A stretch of DNA of 64,000 nt from Cypionkella sinensis. Its GTDB lineage: Bacteria > Pseudomonadota > Alphaproteobacteria > Rhodobacterales > Rhodobacteraceae. How positions within the stretch are numbered: position 1 is the stretch's first letter; every line of letters begins with the position of its first letter. Location: NCBI RefSeq assembly GCF_042646385.1, contig NZ_JBHRTO010000001.1:1054001-1118000 (forward strand), in the 5' to 3' direction. The notes beneath the pieces are model-generated. The model searched no databases. It saw nothing but the letters and a program-made list of their open reading frames with translations, and was not told where the DNA came from. Made by a program: the position numbers and the translations under genes. This document shows positions 49,215-58,400 of this stretch, piece after piece.

Positions 49215-50510
49215 ATGAACCGTAACGTGATGCTTTTCGCCGGGGTTGGTCTGTTGTTCGTGCTGACAGGCGTTGGCTATAGCTGGGATCTGAGCCTGCG
49301 GATTTTGATGTATGGCATCCTTTCGGCCATCATGGCCTTGGGTGTGAATATGCAATGGGGCTATGCCGGGTTGTTTTCGACCGGCATCGTCGGCTCGGTC
49401 GTGTTGGGCGGTCTGGCGGTGGTGGTGGTCTCGGCCCAGCCGGTGCCCGAGGCTTGGGCGGCGGGCGGGCCGCGGCTGCTTTTGAGCTTTGCCTTCGGCA
49501 TCGCGGCGATTGCGGCGGCGGTGATGGCCTATAAGCGGATGACCGGGCGGGCGCGCAACTGGACGGTGGCGGCGATCCTGATCGGCGGTTTCTTTGCTTA
49601 CCGCGCGATCTATGACCCGGCGGTGACGGCGATTGAGGCGTTCAATCCGGCGATCTACGGCAATATCGGCGGCTTTGGCCTGCCCTCACTGCTGGCTTGG
49701 CCGGTGGGTGCGCTGTTTGCGGGCATTGCGGCTTGGGCGATTGGCAAGGTGGCTTTGGGCCTGCGCTCGGACTATCTGGCGATTGCCACGCTGGGGATTG
49801 CCGAGATCATCATCTCGGTGGTCAAGAACGAGGATTGGCTGGCGCGCGGCGTGAAAAACCTGATCGGCCTGCCGCGCCCGTGGCCGGTGCCCTATGAGGT
49901 TGATCTGCAAAAGAACGCCGATTTCCTGGGCTTTGTGCAAGGCTATGGCTGGGACCCGATCACCAGCTCGACCCTGCTGGTCAAGCTTTTGTATATCCTG
50001 ATCTTTGGCATCGTTTTGCTGGCGCTGATCTGGATTTCCGAGCGGATGCTGAACAGCCCATGGGGCCGGATGATGCGCGCGATCCGCGACAACGAAGTGG
50101 CGGCAAGTGCGATGGGCAAGAATGTCACCGCGCGGCATTTGCAGATTTTCATCATCGGCTCGGCCGTGGTGGGGATGGCGGGGGCGATGCTGGTGTCAAG
50201 CCTTGGCGCTTTGGTGCCGGGCAACTACACGCCGTTGCAGTTCACCTTTCTGATCTGGGTGATGGTGATCGTCGGGGGTTCGGGCAACAACTGGGGCGCG
50301 GTGCTGGGTGGCTTGCTTTTGGGCTGGCTGTGGCTGATCGTCGAAGATGCCGGGCCAACGCTGATGGGCTATCTGACCATGCCGCTGCCTGCCAGCGCGC
50401 TGAAAACCCATCTGATTGACGTGGCACCGCACCTGCGACTGGTGTCGCTGGGCGTGGTGCTGCTGCTGGTGCTGCGGTTCAGTCCGAAGGGGCTTATCCC
50501 CGAGAAGTAG
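49215..50510 (+). CDS. livM: branched-chain amino acid type permease (LivM-like)
   Basis: This 431-residue permease is predicted to have ten or more hydrophobic segments and the family segments MQWGYAGLFSTGIVG, RSDYLAIATLGIAEIIISVVKNEDWL and WGRMMRAIRDNEVAASAMGKNV. It carries a long loop (about 135-240) compared with short forms. It starts one base after the livH stop. The convergent glycosyltransferase gene ends three bases beyond it. Confidence 0.92.
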   Translation: MNRNVMLFAGVGLLFVLTGVGYSWDLSLRILMYGILSAIMALGVNMQWGYAGLFSTGIVGSVVLGGLAVVVVSAQPVPEAWAAGGPRLLLSFAFGIAAIAAAVMAYKRMTGRARNWTVAAILIGGFFAYRAIYDPAVTAIEAFNPAIYGNIGGFGLPSLLAWPVGALFAGIAAWAIGKVALGLRSDYLAIATLGIAEIIISVVKNEDWLARGVKNLIGLPRPWPVPYEVDLQKNADFLGFVQGYGWDPITSSTLLVKLLYILIFGIVLLALIWISERMLNSPWGRMMRAIRDNEVAASAMGKNVTARHLQIFIIGSAVVGMAGAMLVSSLGALVPGNYTPLQFTFLIWVMVIVGGSGNNWGAVLGGLLLGWLWLIVEDAGPTLMGYLTMPLPASALKTHLIDVAPHLRLVSLGVVLLLVLRFSPKGLIPEK

Positions 50511-50513
50511 GCG

Positions 50514-52037
50514 CTACTTGGCCTGACTGGCAGGCCAAAGACCCCAATCTTGGGAAAAGAAATGGAAAACCTGCTGCGGCGCTGCCGTCAGCGGGTTTTC
50601 TTTTACGCGGCCAAAGATCATCCCGTTCGGATGCGCCTGTGCCCAAGTCGTCAGGCTGGCAAGGTCTGGTGTCAGCGCGACAGGCGTGGTCAGACGGGCG
50701 AGGAAGTTGACCTCGGCATGGTATTCCTGATTGATCACGGCAAGGCCGCCCGCTTCGTGCGTGGCAAGGGTGTTGGCAAGCGCTTGGCCGTCATAGGCGG
50801 CGTAAAGCCCGGTGGTGGCGATGACGCCGTGCAGCCCAAGTGCGACGCCAGCGCCCGCCAGCAGATGGCCGGAGATGCGCGGCAAGCGCCAGATCAGCAG
50901 GGCAAGGATCATGCAAAGCACGGCAAAGACGGTCAGCGGCCAGGAGGGGGCGAGTTGTGCAAGGTCGGCTTTGGCGGGGATCAGCCCGGTGCCAACTGCC
51001 CCTGCCCCGGCGGCGACCATCAACAGGGCGACCCACGCCATGCTGCCCGCTTTGGCGCGGGTGGAGGCATAGGCGAACAGCAGCGCCAGCGCGGGGTAAG
51101 CGGGCAAAAGGTAGTGCGCTTGCTTGCCGGAAATCAGCGAGAACAGGATCAGGGTAGAGGTGGCCCAGATCGTGCAGAGTTTGATGGCGGGATCGCACCA
51201 CGCGCCGCTGAAGCCGCGCCACAGGCGGATTGACCAGCCCCACGGGAACAGCAATAGCGGCAGCAGGGCTGCAAGGAACCAGAACGGGCGGTCATGCGCC
51301 ATGCCCCCCGCAACGCGGGCGGCGGACTGCGTCCACAGCAGTTCGGTGCGGAACTCGGGCGTGGCGGTGATCAGCGTCGGCACCAGCCACAGGGCGATCA
51401 GCGCCAGCGCGATCAGCAGAGCACCAGCGAAACCTTTACCGATCTGCGCGGCTTTCGGCGGGTTCGGGGCCCAGTAGGGCATGGTCAGCAGCGCGGGGAT
51501 CAGGTGAACAAGGATGACCGGGCCTTTGGCATAGACCCCAAAGGCCAGCGCAAGGCCGAACCAAGCCCAACCGCCCCTGCCCTGCCCGATCCGCCACAGG
51601 CTGGCGATGCCGCCCAGCACACCAAGCGCCAAAAGTGCGTCAAACATAGTGGCAGAGCCGTAGATCAGAAACACCGGGAAGCCGGACAGGATCAGCGCGG
51701 CGCGAATACTCAGATTTTCAGCAGGCCAGAGACGACGCGCCAGCAGCGCAGTGCCCGCCACCATCGCCACCGCGCAGGCGGGGCCAACAAGGCGAGCGGC
51801 AAACTCGGACACGCCTGTCACCAGCCAGACAAGGTTGATCAGCACGAACAGCAAGGGCGTTTTGTGGGTGTACATCTCGCCATTCTTGGTCAGATGCACC
51901 GGATCGCCCGACAGCCACATCTCCCACGCGACCGACAGATAGCGGGTCTCGTCAATCGGAAGCAGCGGGCGCATCGCCACCAATGCCGCCAAGACCACCG
52001 CCACACCGATCAGGATCGGCCAAAGTTTACCCAGCAT
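50514..52037 (-). CDS. GT39/ArnT-like membrane glycosyltransferase
   Basis: This 507-residue integral membrane protein has about a dozen hydrophobic helices. The GT39 start IDETRYLSVAWEMWLSGDPVHLTKNGEMYTHKTPLLF places the conserved aspartate/glutamate pair near residue 32. ArnT-type enzymes transfer a sugar from a polyprenyl carrier to lipid A or protein. The target is unknown. The ATG at 52037 follows GGAGG; the longer frame to 52109 lacks a ribosome site. It is divergent from the flavoprotein gene. Confidence 0.87.
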   Translation of the reverse strand: MLGKLWPILIGVAVVLAALVAMRPLLPIDETRYLSVAWEMWLSGDPVHLTKNGEMYTHKTPLLFVLINLVWLVTGVSEFAARLVGPACAVAMVAGTALLARRLWPAENLSIRAALILSGFPVFLIYGSATMFDALLALGVLGGIASLWRIGQGRGGWAWFGLALAFGVYAKGPVILVHLIPALLTMPYWAPNPPKAAQIGKGFAGALLIALALIALWLVPTLITATPEFRTELLWTQSAARVAGGMAHDRPFWFLAALLPLLLFPWGWSIRLWRGFSGAWCDPAIKLCTIWATSTLILFSLISGKQAHYLLPAYPALALLFAYASTRAKAGSMAWVALLMVAAGAGAVGTGLIPAKADLAQLAPSWPLTVFAVLCMILALLIWRLPRISGHLLAGAGVALGLHGVIATTGLYAAYDGQALANTLATHEAGGLAVINQEYHAEVNFLARLTTPVALTPDLASLTTWAQAHPNGMIFGRVKENPLTAAPQQVFHFFSQDWGLWPASQAK

Positions 52038-52208
52038 CTGCGCCTCCGTTGCTTGGCCTCTTGCTACAACGAACCGCGGCCCCGGTCCATCACCGTGCCG
52101 AGGTGACATTTGCGACGCATTTTGTCGCGGACGGGGCGGTGATTTGCGCGGGAGGGCCTATTTTGGCGCAAAAGGGCTGCGGCTCTGCGCTTGCAAAGGG
52201 ATTCCCAG

Positions 52209-54632
52209 ATGAAAACTCATACCCGCGTTGTAGTGATTGGCGGCGGCGTTGTTGGCTGTTCGGTGCTGTACCACCTGACCAAACTCGGCTGGTCGGATGT
52301 GATGCTGATCGAGCGGTCGGAACTGACCTCTGGCTCGACCTGGCACGCGGCGGGCGGGTTTCACACGCTGAACGGCGACACCAACATGGCGGCGCTGCAG
52401 GGCTATACGATCCGGCTTTACAAGGAGTTGGAGGCGATCACCGGCATGTCTTGCGGGCTGCACCACGTGGGCGGCATCACGCTGGCCGACAATCAGGAAC
52501 GCTTTGATCAGTTGAAGGCCGAGCGCGCCAAGCACCGCTATATGGGGCTGGATACCGAAATCCTTGGGCCGGCTGAGATTGAGAAGTTCACCGACGGCAT
52601 GGTGAACCTGAACGGCATCATCGGCGCACTTTATGATCCGCTGGATGGTCACCTTGACCCTTCGGGCACCACCCACGCCTATGCCAAGGCGGCGCGGATG
52701 GGCGGGGCAGAAATCGTGCTGCACAACCGCGTGCTGGAGACCAACCCGACGGCTGAGGGCTGGGAAGTTGTCACCGAGAAGGGCACGGTTTACTGCGAGC
52801 ATCTGGTGAACGCAGGTGGTCTGTGGGCGCGGGAAATTGGGGCGATGGCGGGGGTTTATCTGCCGCTGCTGCCGATGGCGCACCAGTATCTTGTCACCGA
52901 CGATATTCCTGAAATCATGGACATCCTGAAATCGGGCCGTGAATTCCCGCATGTGATGGATCCGGGTGGTGAGTCGTATCTGCGGCAGGAAGGCCGCGGT
53001 CTGTGCATCGGTTTCTACGAAAAACCCTGCGAGCCGTGGTCGCTGGATGGCACGCCCTGGGGCTTTGGCCATGAGCTTTTGAACGAGCAGTTCGACAAGA
53101 TCGAAGATTCGGTGAACTTCGCCTATCGCCGCTTCCCGGTGCTGGAGCGCACGGGCGTCAAGCGCGTGATCCACGGGCCGTTCACCTTTGCCCCCGATGG
53201 CAACCCGCTGATCGGGCCGGTGCAGGGGTTGAAAAACTACTGGTCGGCTTGCGCGGTGATGGCGGGCTTTAGCCAAGGCGGCGGTATGGGTCTGGCGCTG
53301 GCGCAATGGATGATCGAGGGCGAGGTCGAGCGTGACCCGCGCGGCTTTGATGTGTCGCGTTTTGGCACCTGGACCACGCCGGGCTATACCGTGCCGAAGG
53401 TGATCGAAAACTATCAGATGCGCTTCTCGGTCGGGTATCCGAACGAGGAACGTCCGGCAGCGCGGCCGTTCCGCACCACGCCGATGTATGACACCAACAA
53501 CGCTCTGCGCGCGGTTTGGGGCCAGCAATATGGCTTGGAAGTGGTGAATTATTACGCCCTGCCAGGTGAGCCGGTTTATGAAACCCCGACCTTCAAACGC
53601 TCGAACGCCTGGGAAGCCACGCGGCAAGAGGTGATGGCGGTGCGCGAGGGCGTTGGCATCAACGAGTTGCAGAACTTTGGCAAGTATATCGTCAAGGGCA
53701 AGAACGCCCGGGCTTGGCTGGACCGGATCATGGCAGGTTCGATCCCGAAAGTGGGCCGTCTGAGCCTGACGCCGATGCTGGCACATTCCGGCAAGATCAT
53801 TGGCGATTTCACGGTGTCTTGCCTGTCGGAAACCGAGTTCCAACTGACCGCCAGCTATGGCGCGCAGGGCTGGCATTACCGCTGGTTCGAGCAGAACGCG
53901 ATGGATGGCGTGACGGTGGAAAACGTCTCGGATGCGCGCACGGGCTTCCAGATTGCCGGGCCGAAGGCGCGGGAATTGCTTGCCCGTGTCACGCGCAGCG
54001 ATGTGTCGGGTGAGGCGTTCAAGTTCATGGACGTGAAGCAGATCACCGTGGGCATGGCCAAGTGCATCGTGCAGCGCGTCAGCTACACCGCCGATCTGGG
54101 CTATGAGATTTTCTGCGACCATATGTCGGTGCGGCACCTGTGGGATACGTTGAATGCGGCGGGGGCTGATCTGGGCCTGCGGCCGTTCGGGATGCGGGCG
54201 ATGATGAGCTTGCGGTTGGACAAATGGTTCGGCTCGTGGGGCCGCGAGTTCAGCCCCGATTACACCCCTTGCGAAACCGGGCTGGATCGTTTCATCCGCT
54301 GGAACAAGGATGCGGACTGGATCGGCAAGGCCGCGGCCACCGCCGAGAAAGCCGCAGGGCCAAAGCGCAAGCTGGTGTCGTTCATCGTTGATGCCAACGA
54401 CGCCGATGTGGTGGCGTGGGAGCCGATCTGGCTGGACGGTGCTGTGGTAGGCTTCTGCACCAGCGGCGGCTTCAGCCACTTTACCGGCAAGTCGGTGGCG
54501 CAGGGCTTCTTGCCGGCAGACAAGGTCCGCGACGGGCTGGAATGCGAGATCGAGATCCTGGGTGAGCGCCGCCGCGCCACCGTGCATCTGGCCCCGCTGT
54601 TTGACGCCGATGGCGCGCGGATGCGCGGGTAA
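52209..54632 (+). CDS. dimethylglycine/sarcosine dehydrogenase-like flavoprotein
   Basis: This 807-residue protein has an N-terminal FAD domain (VVVIGGGVVGCSVLYHLTKLG at residue 7) of the DAO family and a C-terminal folate-binding GcvT domain (LTPMLAHSGKIIGDFTVSCLSETEFQLT ... and GYEIFCDH ... GLRPFGMRAMMSLRLDK). Enzymes of this layout demethylate dimethylglycine or sarcosine and pass the methylene group to tetrahydrofolate. The HAAGGFHTLNGDTNMAALQGY stretch matches the flavin-linkage region of the family. It may serve glycine betaine use together with the GbdR-like regulator elsewhere in the window. The ATG at 52209 is the best-placed start. Confidence 0.9.
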   Translation: MKTHTRVVVIGGGVVGCSVLYHLTKLGWSDVMLIERSELTSGSTWHAAGGFHTLNGDTNMAALQGYTIRLYKELEAITGMSCGLHHVGGITLADNQERFDQLKAERAKHRYMGLDTEILGPAEIEKFTDGMVNLNGIIGALYDPLDGHLDPSGTTHAYAKAARMGGAEIVLHNRVLETNPTAEGWEVVTEKGTVYCEHLVNAGGLWAREIGAMAGVYLPLLPMAHQYLVTDDIPEIMDILKSGREFPHVMDPGGESYLRQEGRGLCIGFYEKPCEPWSLDGTPWGFGHELLNEQFDKIEDSVNFAYRRFPVLERTGVKRVIHGPFTFAPDGNPLIGPVQGLKNYWSACAVMAGFSQGGGMGLALAQWMIEGEVERDPRGFDVSRFGTWTTPGYTVPKVIENYQMRFSVGYPNEERPAARPFRTTPMYDTNNALRAVWGQQYGLEVVNYYALPGEPVYETPTFKRSNAWEATRQEVMAVREGVGINELQNFGKYIVKGKNARAWLDRIMAGSIPKVGRLSLTPMLAHSGKIIGDFTVSCLSETEFQLTASYGAQGWHYRWFEQNAMDGVTVENVSDARTGFQIAGPKARELLARVTRSDVSGEAFKFMDVKQITVGMAKCIVQRVSYTADLGYEIFCDHMSVRHLWDTLNAAGADLGLRPFGMRAMMSLRLDKWFGSWGREFSPDYTPCETGLDRFIRWNKDADWIGKAAATAEKAAGPKRKLVSFIVDANDADVVAWEPIWLDGAVVGFCTSGGFSHFTGKSVAQGFLPADKVRDGLECEIEILGERRRATVHLAPLFDADGARMRG

Positions 54633-54716
54633 GACAGCGATCCGCGGCGCGTGGCCTCTCGGACGCGCGCCGGGATTCTCGGCAGAATTTGTTCCCCGCT
54701 GGGATTGACTTGTGTC

Positions 54717-54835
54717 TTGGGGGCATTTCGCGGGGAATATACACAACATCTTGTGGTCGGTTACTGAGTTTGCTGCTTGCATGGGTTCAAGATGCCCAAG
54801 GCCAAACCCCGGTCGCTTGACCGGGGTTTGGCTTT
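54717..54835 (+). ncRNA. candidate small RNA upstream of the MocA-like gene
   Basis: TTGGGG (54717-54722) and TATACA (54738-54743) form a promoter candidate with 15-base spacing. Next, CATCTTG (54747-54753) and CAAGATG (54788-54794) are perfect 7-bp partners. Last, GCCAAACCCCGGTC-GCTT-GACCGGGGTTTGGC-TTT (54801-54835) is a near-ideal 14-bp terminator. The transcript would be about 85 bases and ends 17 bases before the MocA-like start, so it could also be an attenuated leader. Confidence 0.5.
54801..54835 (+). terminator. strong terminator-like hairpin before MocA-like gene
   Basis: A perfect 14-bp stem with GCTT loop and a short T run. Confidence 0.8.
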
Positions 54836-54851
54836 AAGCCACCTTTCAAAC

Positions 54852-55433
54852 ATGACCCTGACCATCCTGATCCCCGCTGCCGGAGCCAGCAGTCGCATGC
54901 GCGGCGGCGACAAACTGCTGGAGGATGTGTGCGGCGCGCCGATGCTGCGCAGGCAGGCGCGCATGGCGCGGGCGGTCTGCGCGCAGGTGGTGGTGACACT
55001 GCGCGCCGAAGATGTGGCGCGGGTGCAGGTTTTGGCGGGGCTGGATGTGACGGTGTTGCAGTTGGGCGATGCGGGCGAAGGTATGGCAGCGTCGATCCGC
55101 GCCGGGGCGCGGGTGGCGGCGGGGGGGCTGATGATCTTGCCTGCGGATATGCCGGACCTTGAGGCAGAGGATTTGCTCGAACTGATCGCGGCTTTCGATC
55201 AAGCGCCAGCGGTGATCTGGCGCGGCGCAACTGCGGATGGCAGGCCGGGGCATCCGGTGATTTTCCCCGCCGATCTGCTTGGCGCGTTGCAGCAGTTGCA
55301 GGGCGATAGCGGCGGGCGCGGGGTTTTGCAGCAGGAAGTGCACCGGGTCAGGCTGATCGCCCTGCCCGATCACCGCGCGCTGACTGACTTGGACACGCCC
55401 GAGGCTTGGGCGGCATGGCGGGCTAAAGGCTGA
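54852..55433 (+). CDS. MocA-like molybdenum cofactor/NTP nucleotidyltransferase
   Basis: This 193-residue nucleotidyltransferase has the glycine-rich start ILIPAAGASSRMRGGDKLLEDVCGAPML and the metal-site LMILPADMPDLEAEDL. It belongs to the MobA/MocA group, which adds a nucleotide to the molybdopterin cofactor. GHPVIFPADL also fits the group. No molybdoenzyme gene is in the window. The ATG at 54852 starts at the conserved motif; the 25-residue upstream frame overlaps the hairpin and is rejected. Confidence 0.85.
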   Translation: MTLTILIPAAGASSRMRGGDKLLEDVCGAPMLRRQARMARAVCAQVVVTLRAEDVARVQVLAGLDVTVLQLGDAGEGMAASIRAGARVAAGGLMILPADMPDLEAEDLLELIAAFDQAPAVIWRGATADGRPGHPVIFPADLLGALQQLQGDSGGRGVLQQEVHRVRLIALPDHRALTDLDTPEAWAAWRAKG

Positions 55434-55467
55434 GGTCGGGCGCGATTTTCCTATTCCAAACCAATAC

Positions 55468-58400
55468 TTAGACGGATAGCAGCACTTTGGCTTCATGGGC
55501 TTTCAGCGTCATCCGGGCTGCCGGATAGGCTGAGGAGTCAATCGCCAGTTCCGGGAACAGCGCCGCGATTTCGGCGCGCGGGCCATCTTCAAGCGCGTTC
55601 AGCATCCGCTCGGCGGGTTGGAAGCTTTCGCTCCACGCGCCATTGGCGCAGATGATTTCGTGGTGGTCGAACAGCAGGTGGATGTAGGTCACTTGCGGCA
55701 GCAGAATTTGCGCCACATCGTCCAGCGTGGTCAGATGGGTCGCGGCGACCAGCACCTCGGCCTCGCCGAACAGCATTTCCGGCAAAGCGCCTTCGATCAG
55801 CATGCGGTGCTGCGGCGAAACCAGCGTGTCGCGCAGCGGCAGACCGCCGCCCAGCGCGCCTTGGCCAATGCGGACGGGTTGCAGGCGAGGTTGTGCGATC
55901 AGATCGCCCAAGCCCAGCGTGCGGTTGCCGATCCAGCGGATCGGTTGCAGCCCGTGATCGCGGGTGACGATCAGATCGCCGACGCGCAGGGCTTCGACCG
56001 CCACCGGGCCGCGCTGGGTGGTGATCATCACGCCGGGGGTAAAGCAGGGAATGACTTTCTCGATATTCGAGAAGGTCATCGTGCCGATCACGAGGCCATT
56101 GGCATCCAGAAACTCGACCGTGCCGTTTTCGTGGTTCAGAGGATCATAGATGATGTTGGTGCGTGCCCAGCCCCAGGTCGTCAGATCCAGAACGTCGTAG
56201 TCGCCGGTGTTCTCGCCACCGTCGATCACATCGCCAAAGACATCCGAATTGGCCTCGGCCACGAACAGATCATTGCCGGTGCCGCCCGAAAGCGTGTCTG
56301 TCCCTGCGCCGCCGTGCAGGGTGTCATCGCCCGCATCGCCAGCGATCACATCATTGCCAAGGCCGCCAAACAGCAGGTCATTGCCGTCGCCGCCCGAGAG
56401 CAGATCGTTGCCTGCGTCGCCGTAAAGCGTGTCATTGTCGGCACCGCCATAGATGCTGTCCTGACCGTCGCCGCCATAGACCAGATCATTGCCCGAGGCC
56501 GCGTCGATGCTGTCGTCGCCTGCACCTGCGTCTACGGTATCATTGCCGAGCGAGGCGTTGAGCGAGTCGTTGCCATCGCCGCCGACCAGCGAGTCGTCGC
56601 CTGACCCTGCGAGAATGGTATCGTTGCCTGCACCGCCGAGAATGGTGTCATTGCCCGAGCCGCCATCGAGGATGTCGTTGCCATCTGCGCCATCCAGCAG
56701 ATCGTCACCGATACCGCCGCGCAAGGAGTCGTCGCCGGTGCCGCCATAGAGCAGATCATTGCCATCCGCGCCCGACAGCGTGTCATTGCCCGCGCCGCCA
56801 TAGATGGTGTCATTGCCCAGACCGGTCGAGATCGAGTCGTTGCCATCGCCGCCATAGGCAAGGTCGGTGCCGTCGCCGCCCCAGATCGTGTCGTCGCCAA
56901 GGCCACCCACCAGCGTGTCATTCCACACACCGGGGCCGCCAACGATCGAGTCATTGCCGTCGCCGCCATCAAGGCTGTCAGCGCCCTGCCCGCCATCCAG
57001 CGTGTCATCGCCCGCATCGCCGAACAGGGTGTCGTTGCCGTCGCCGCCAGAAAGCTGATCATTGCCAAGACCGCCGAACAGGCTGTCGTTGCCCAGATCA
57101 CCCGACAGCGTGTCATTGCCGTCTTCGCCCAGCAGCGTATCATTGCCGTCGCCGCCGAACAGTTGATCAAGCCCGGTGCCGCCTGACAGGCTGTCGTCGC
57201 CTGCATCGCCGTAGAGCGTGTCGTTGCCGTCGCCGCCAAGCAGCCTGTCATTGCCATTGCCACCGTAGAGCAGATCAGCGCCCGCGCCGCCGTCCAGCGC
57301 GTCTACGCCATCGTCACCATAGAGCGTGTCGTTGTCGGCGCCGCCCAACAGGCTGTCATTGCCGGTGCCGCCATACAACAGATCGTTGCCTGCATCGCCT
57401 GACAGCGTGTCATTGTCTGCGCCGCCATAAAGGCTGTCGTTGCCGTCGCCACCGATCAGGCTGTCATTGCCCGCCTCGCCGGAAAGGCTGTCGGCCTCGG
57501 TGCCGCCGTCAAGCGTGTCGTTGCCGTCGCCACCGAGCAGGGTGTCGTTGCCAGCCTCGCCCAGCAGGCTGTCATTGCCCAAGCCGCCGAGCAGACTGTC
57601 GTTGCCTGCGCCACCCAGCAAAGTGTCATCGCCATCATCACCGTTCAGCGTATCGCTTTCAGTGCCGCCCAGCAGGCTATCGCTGCCAGCGCCGCCGAAC
57701 AGCAGATCAGCGCCCGCGCCGCCGTCCAGCGTGTCTGCGCCGTCATCGCCATAGAGCGTGTCATTGTCCGCGCCGCCCGACAGATTGTCATTGCCGGTGC
57801 CGCCGTAAAGCAGATCGTTGCCCGCGTCGCCTGACAGAAAGTCATTGTCGGCGCCGCCATACAGCCGGTCATCGCCGAGGCCACCCGTCAGCGTGTCGTT
57901 GCCTGCGTCTCCGGTCAGGCTGTCGTTGTCGTCGCCGCCATCAACCAGATCATTGCCCGCGCCACCGATCACGGTGTCATTGCCGGTGCCACCATAGAGG
58001 CTGTCTGAGCCGCTGCGCCCGTCGATGCTGTCATTGCCCGCAGCACCGTAGAGCACGTTGGTCCAGCTATCGCCCGGAACCGTGCTTTCGCCGTCATAGC
58101 CCAGCAAGGTATCATCAAAGGCCGAGCCGAAGATGCCATCAAGACTGTTCAGCACATCGCCTTGGGCATCACCGCCGAGGCCCGTGCCCGCCGCCAGATC
58201 GACATTCACGCCCGCGCCCGAGCCCGTGTAATCGGCGTAGTCCATCCCTGCGCCGCCGAACAGCGAATCCGCCCCGGCACCGCCGTTCAGGGTATCGTTG
58301 CCCGCATCGCCGATCAGGCTGTCGGCATCCGCGCCGCCATCGAGGCTGTCATTGCCATCACCGCCGTACAGCGTGTCATTGCCAGCACCGCCGAACAGGC

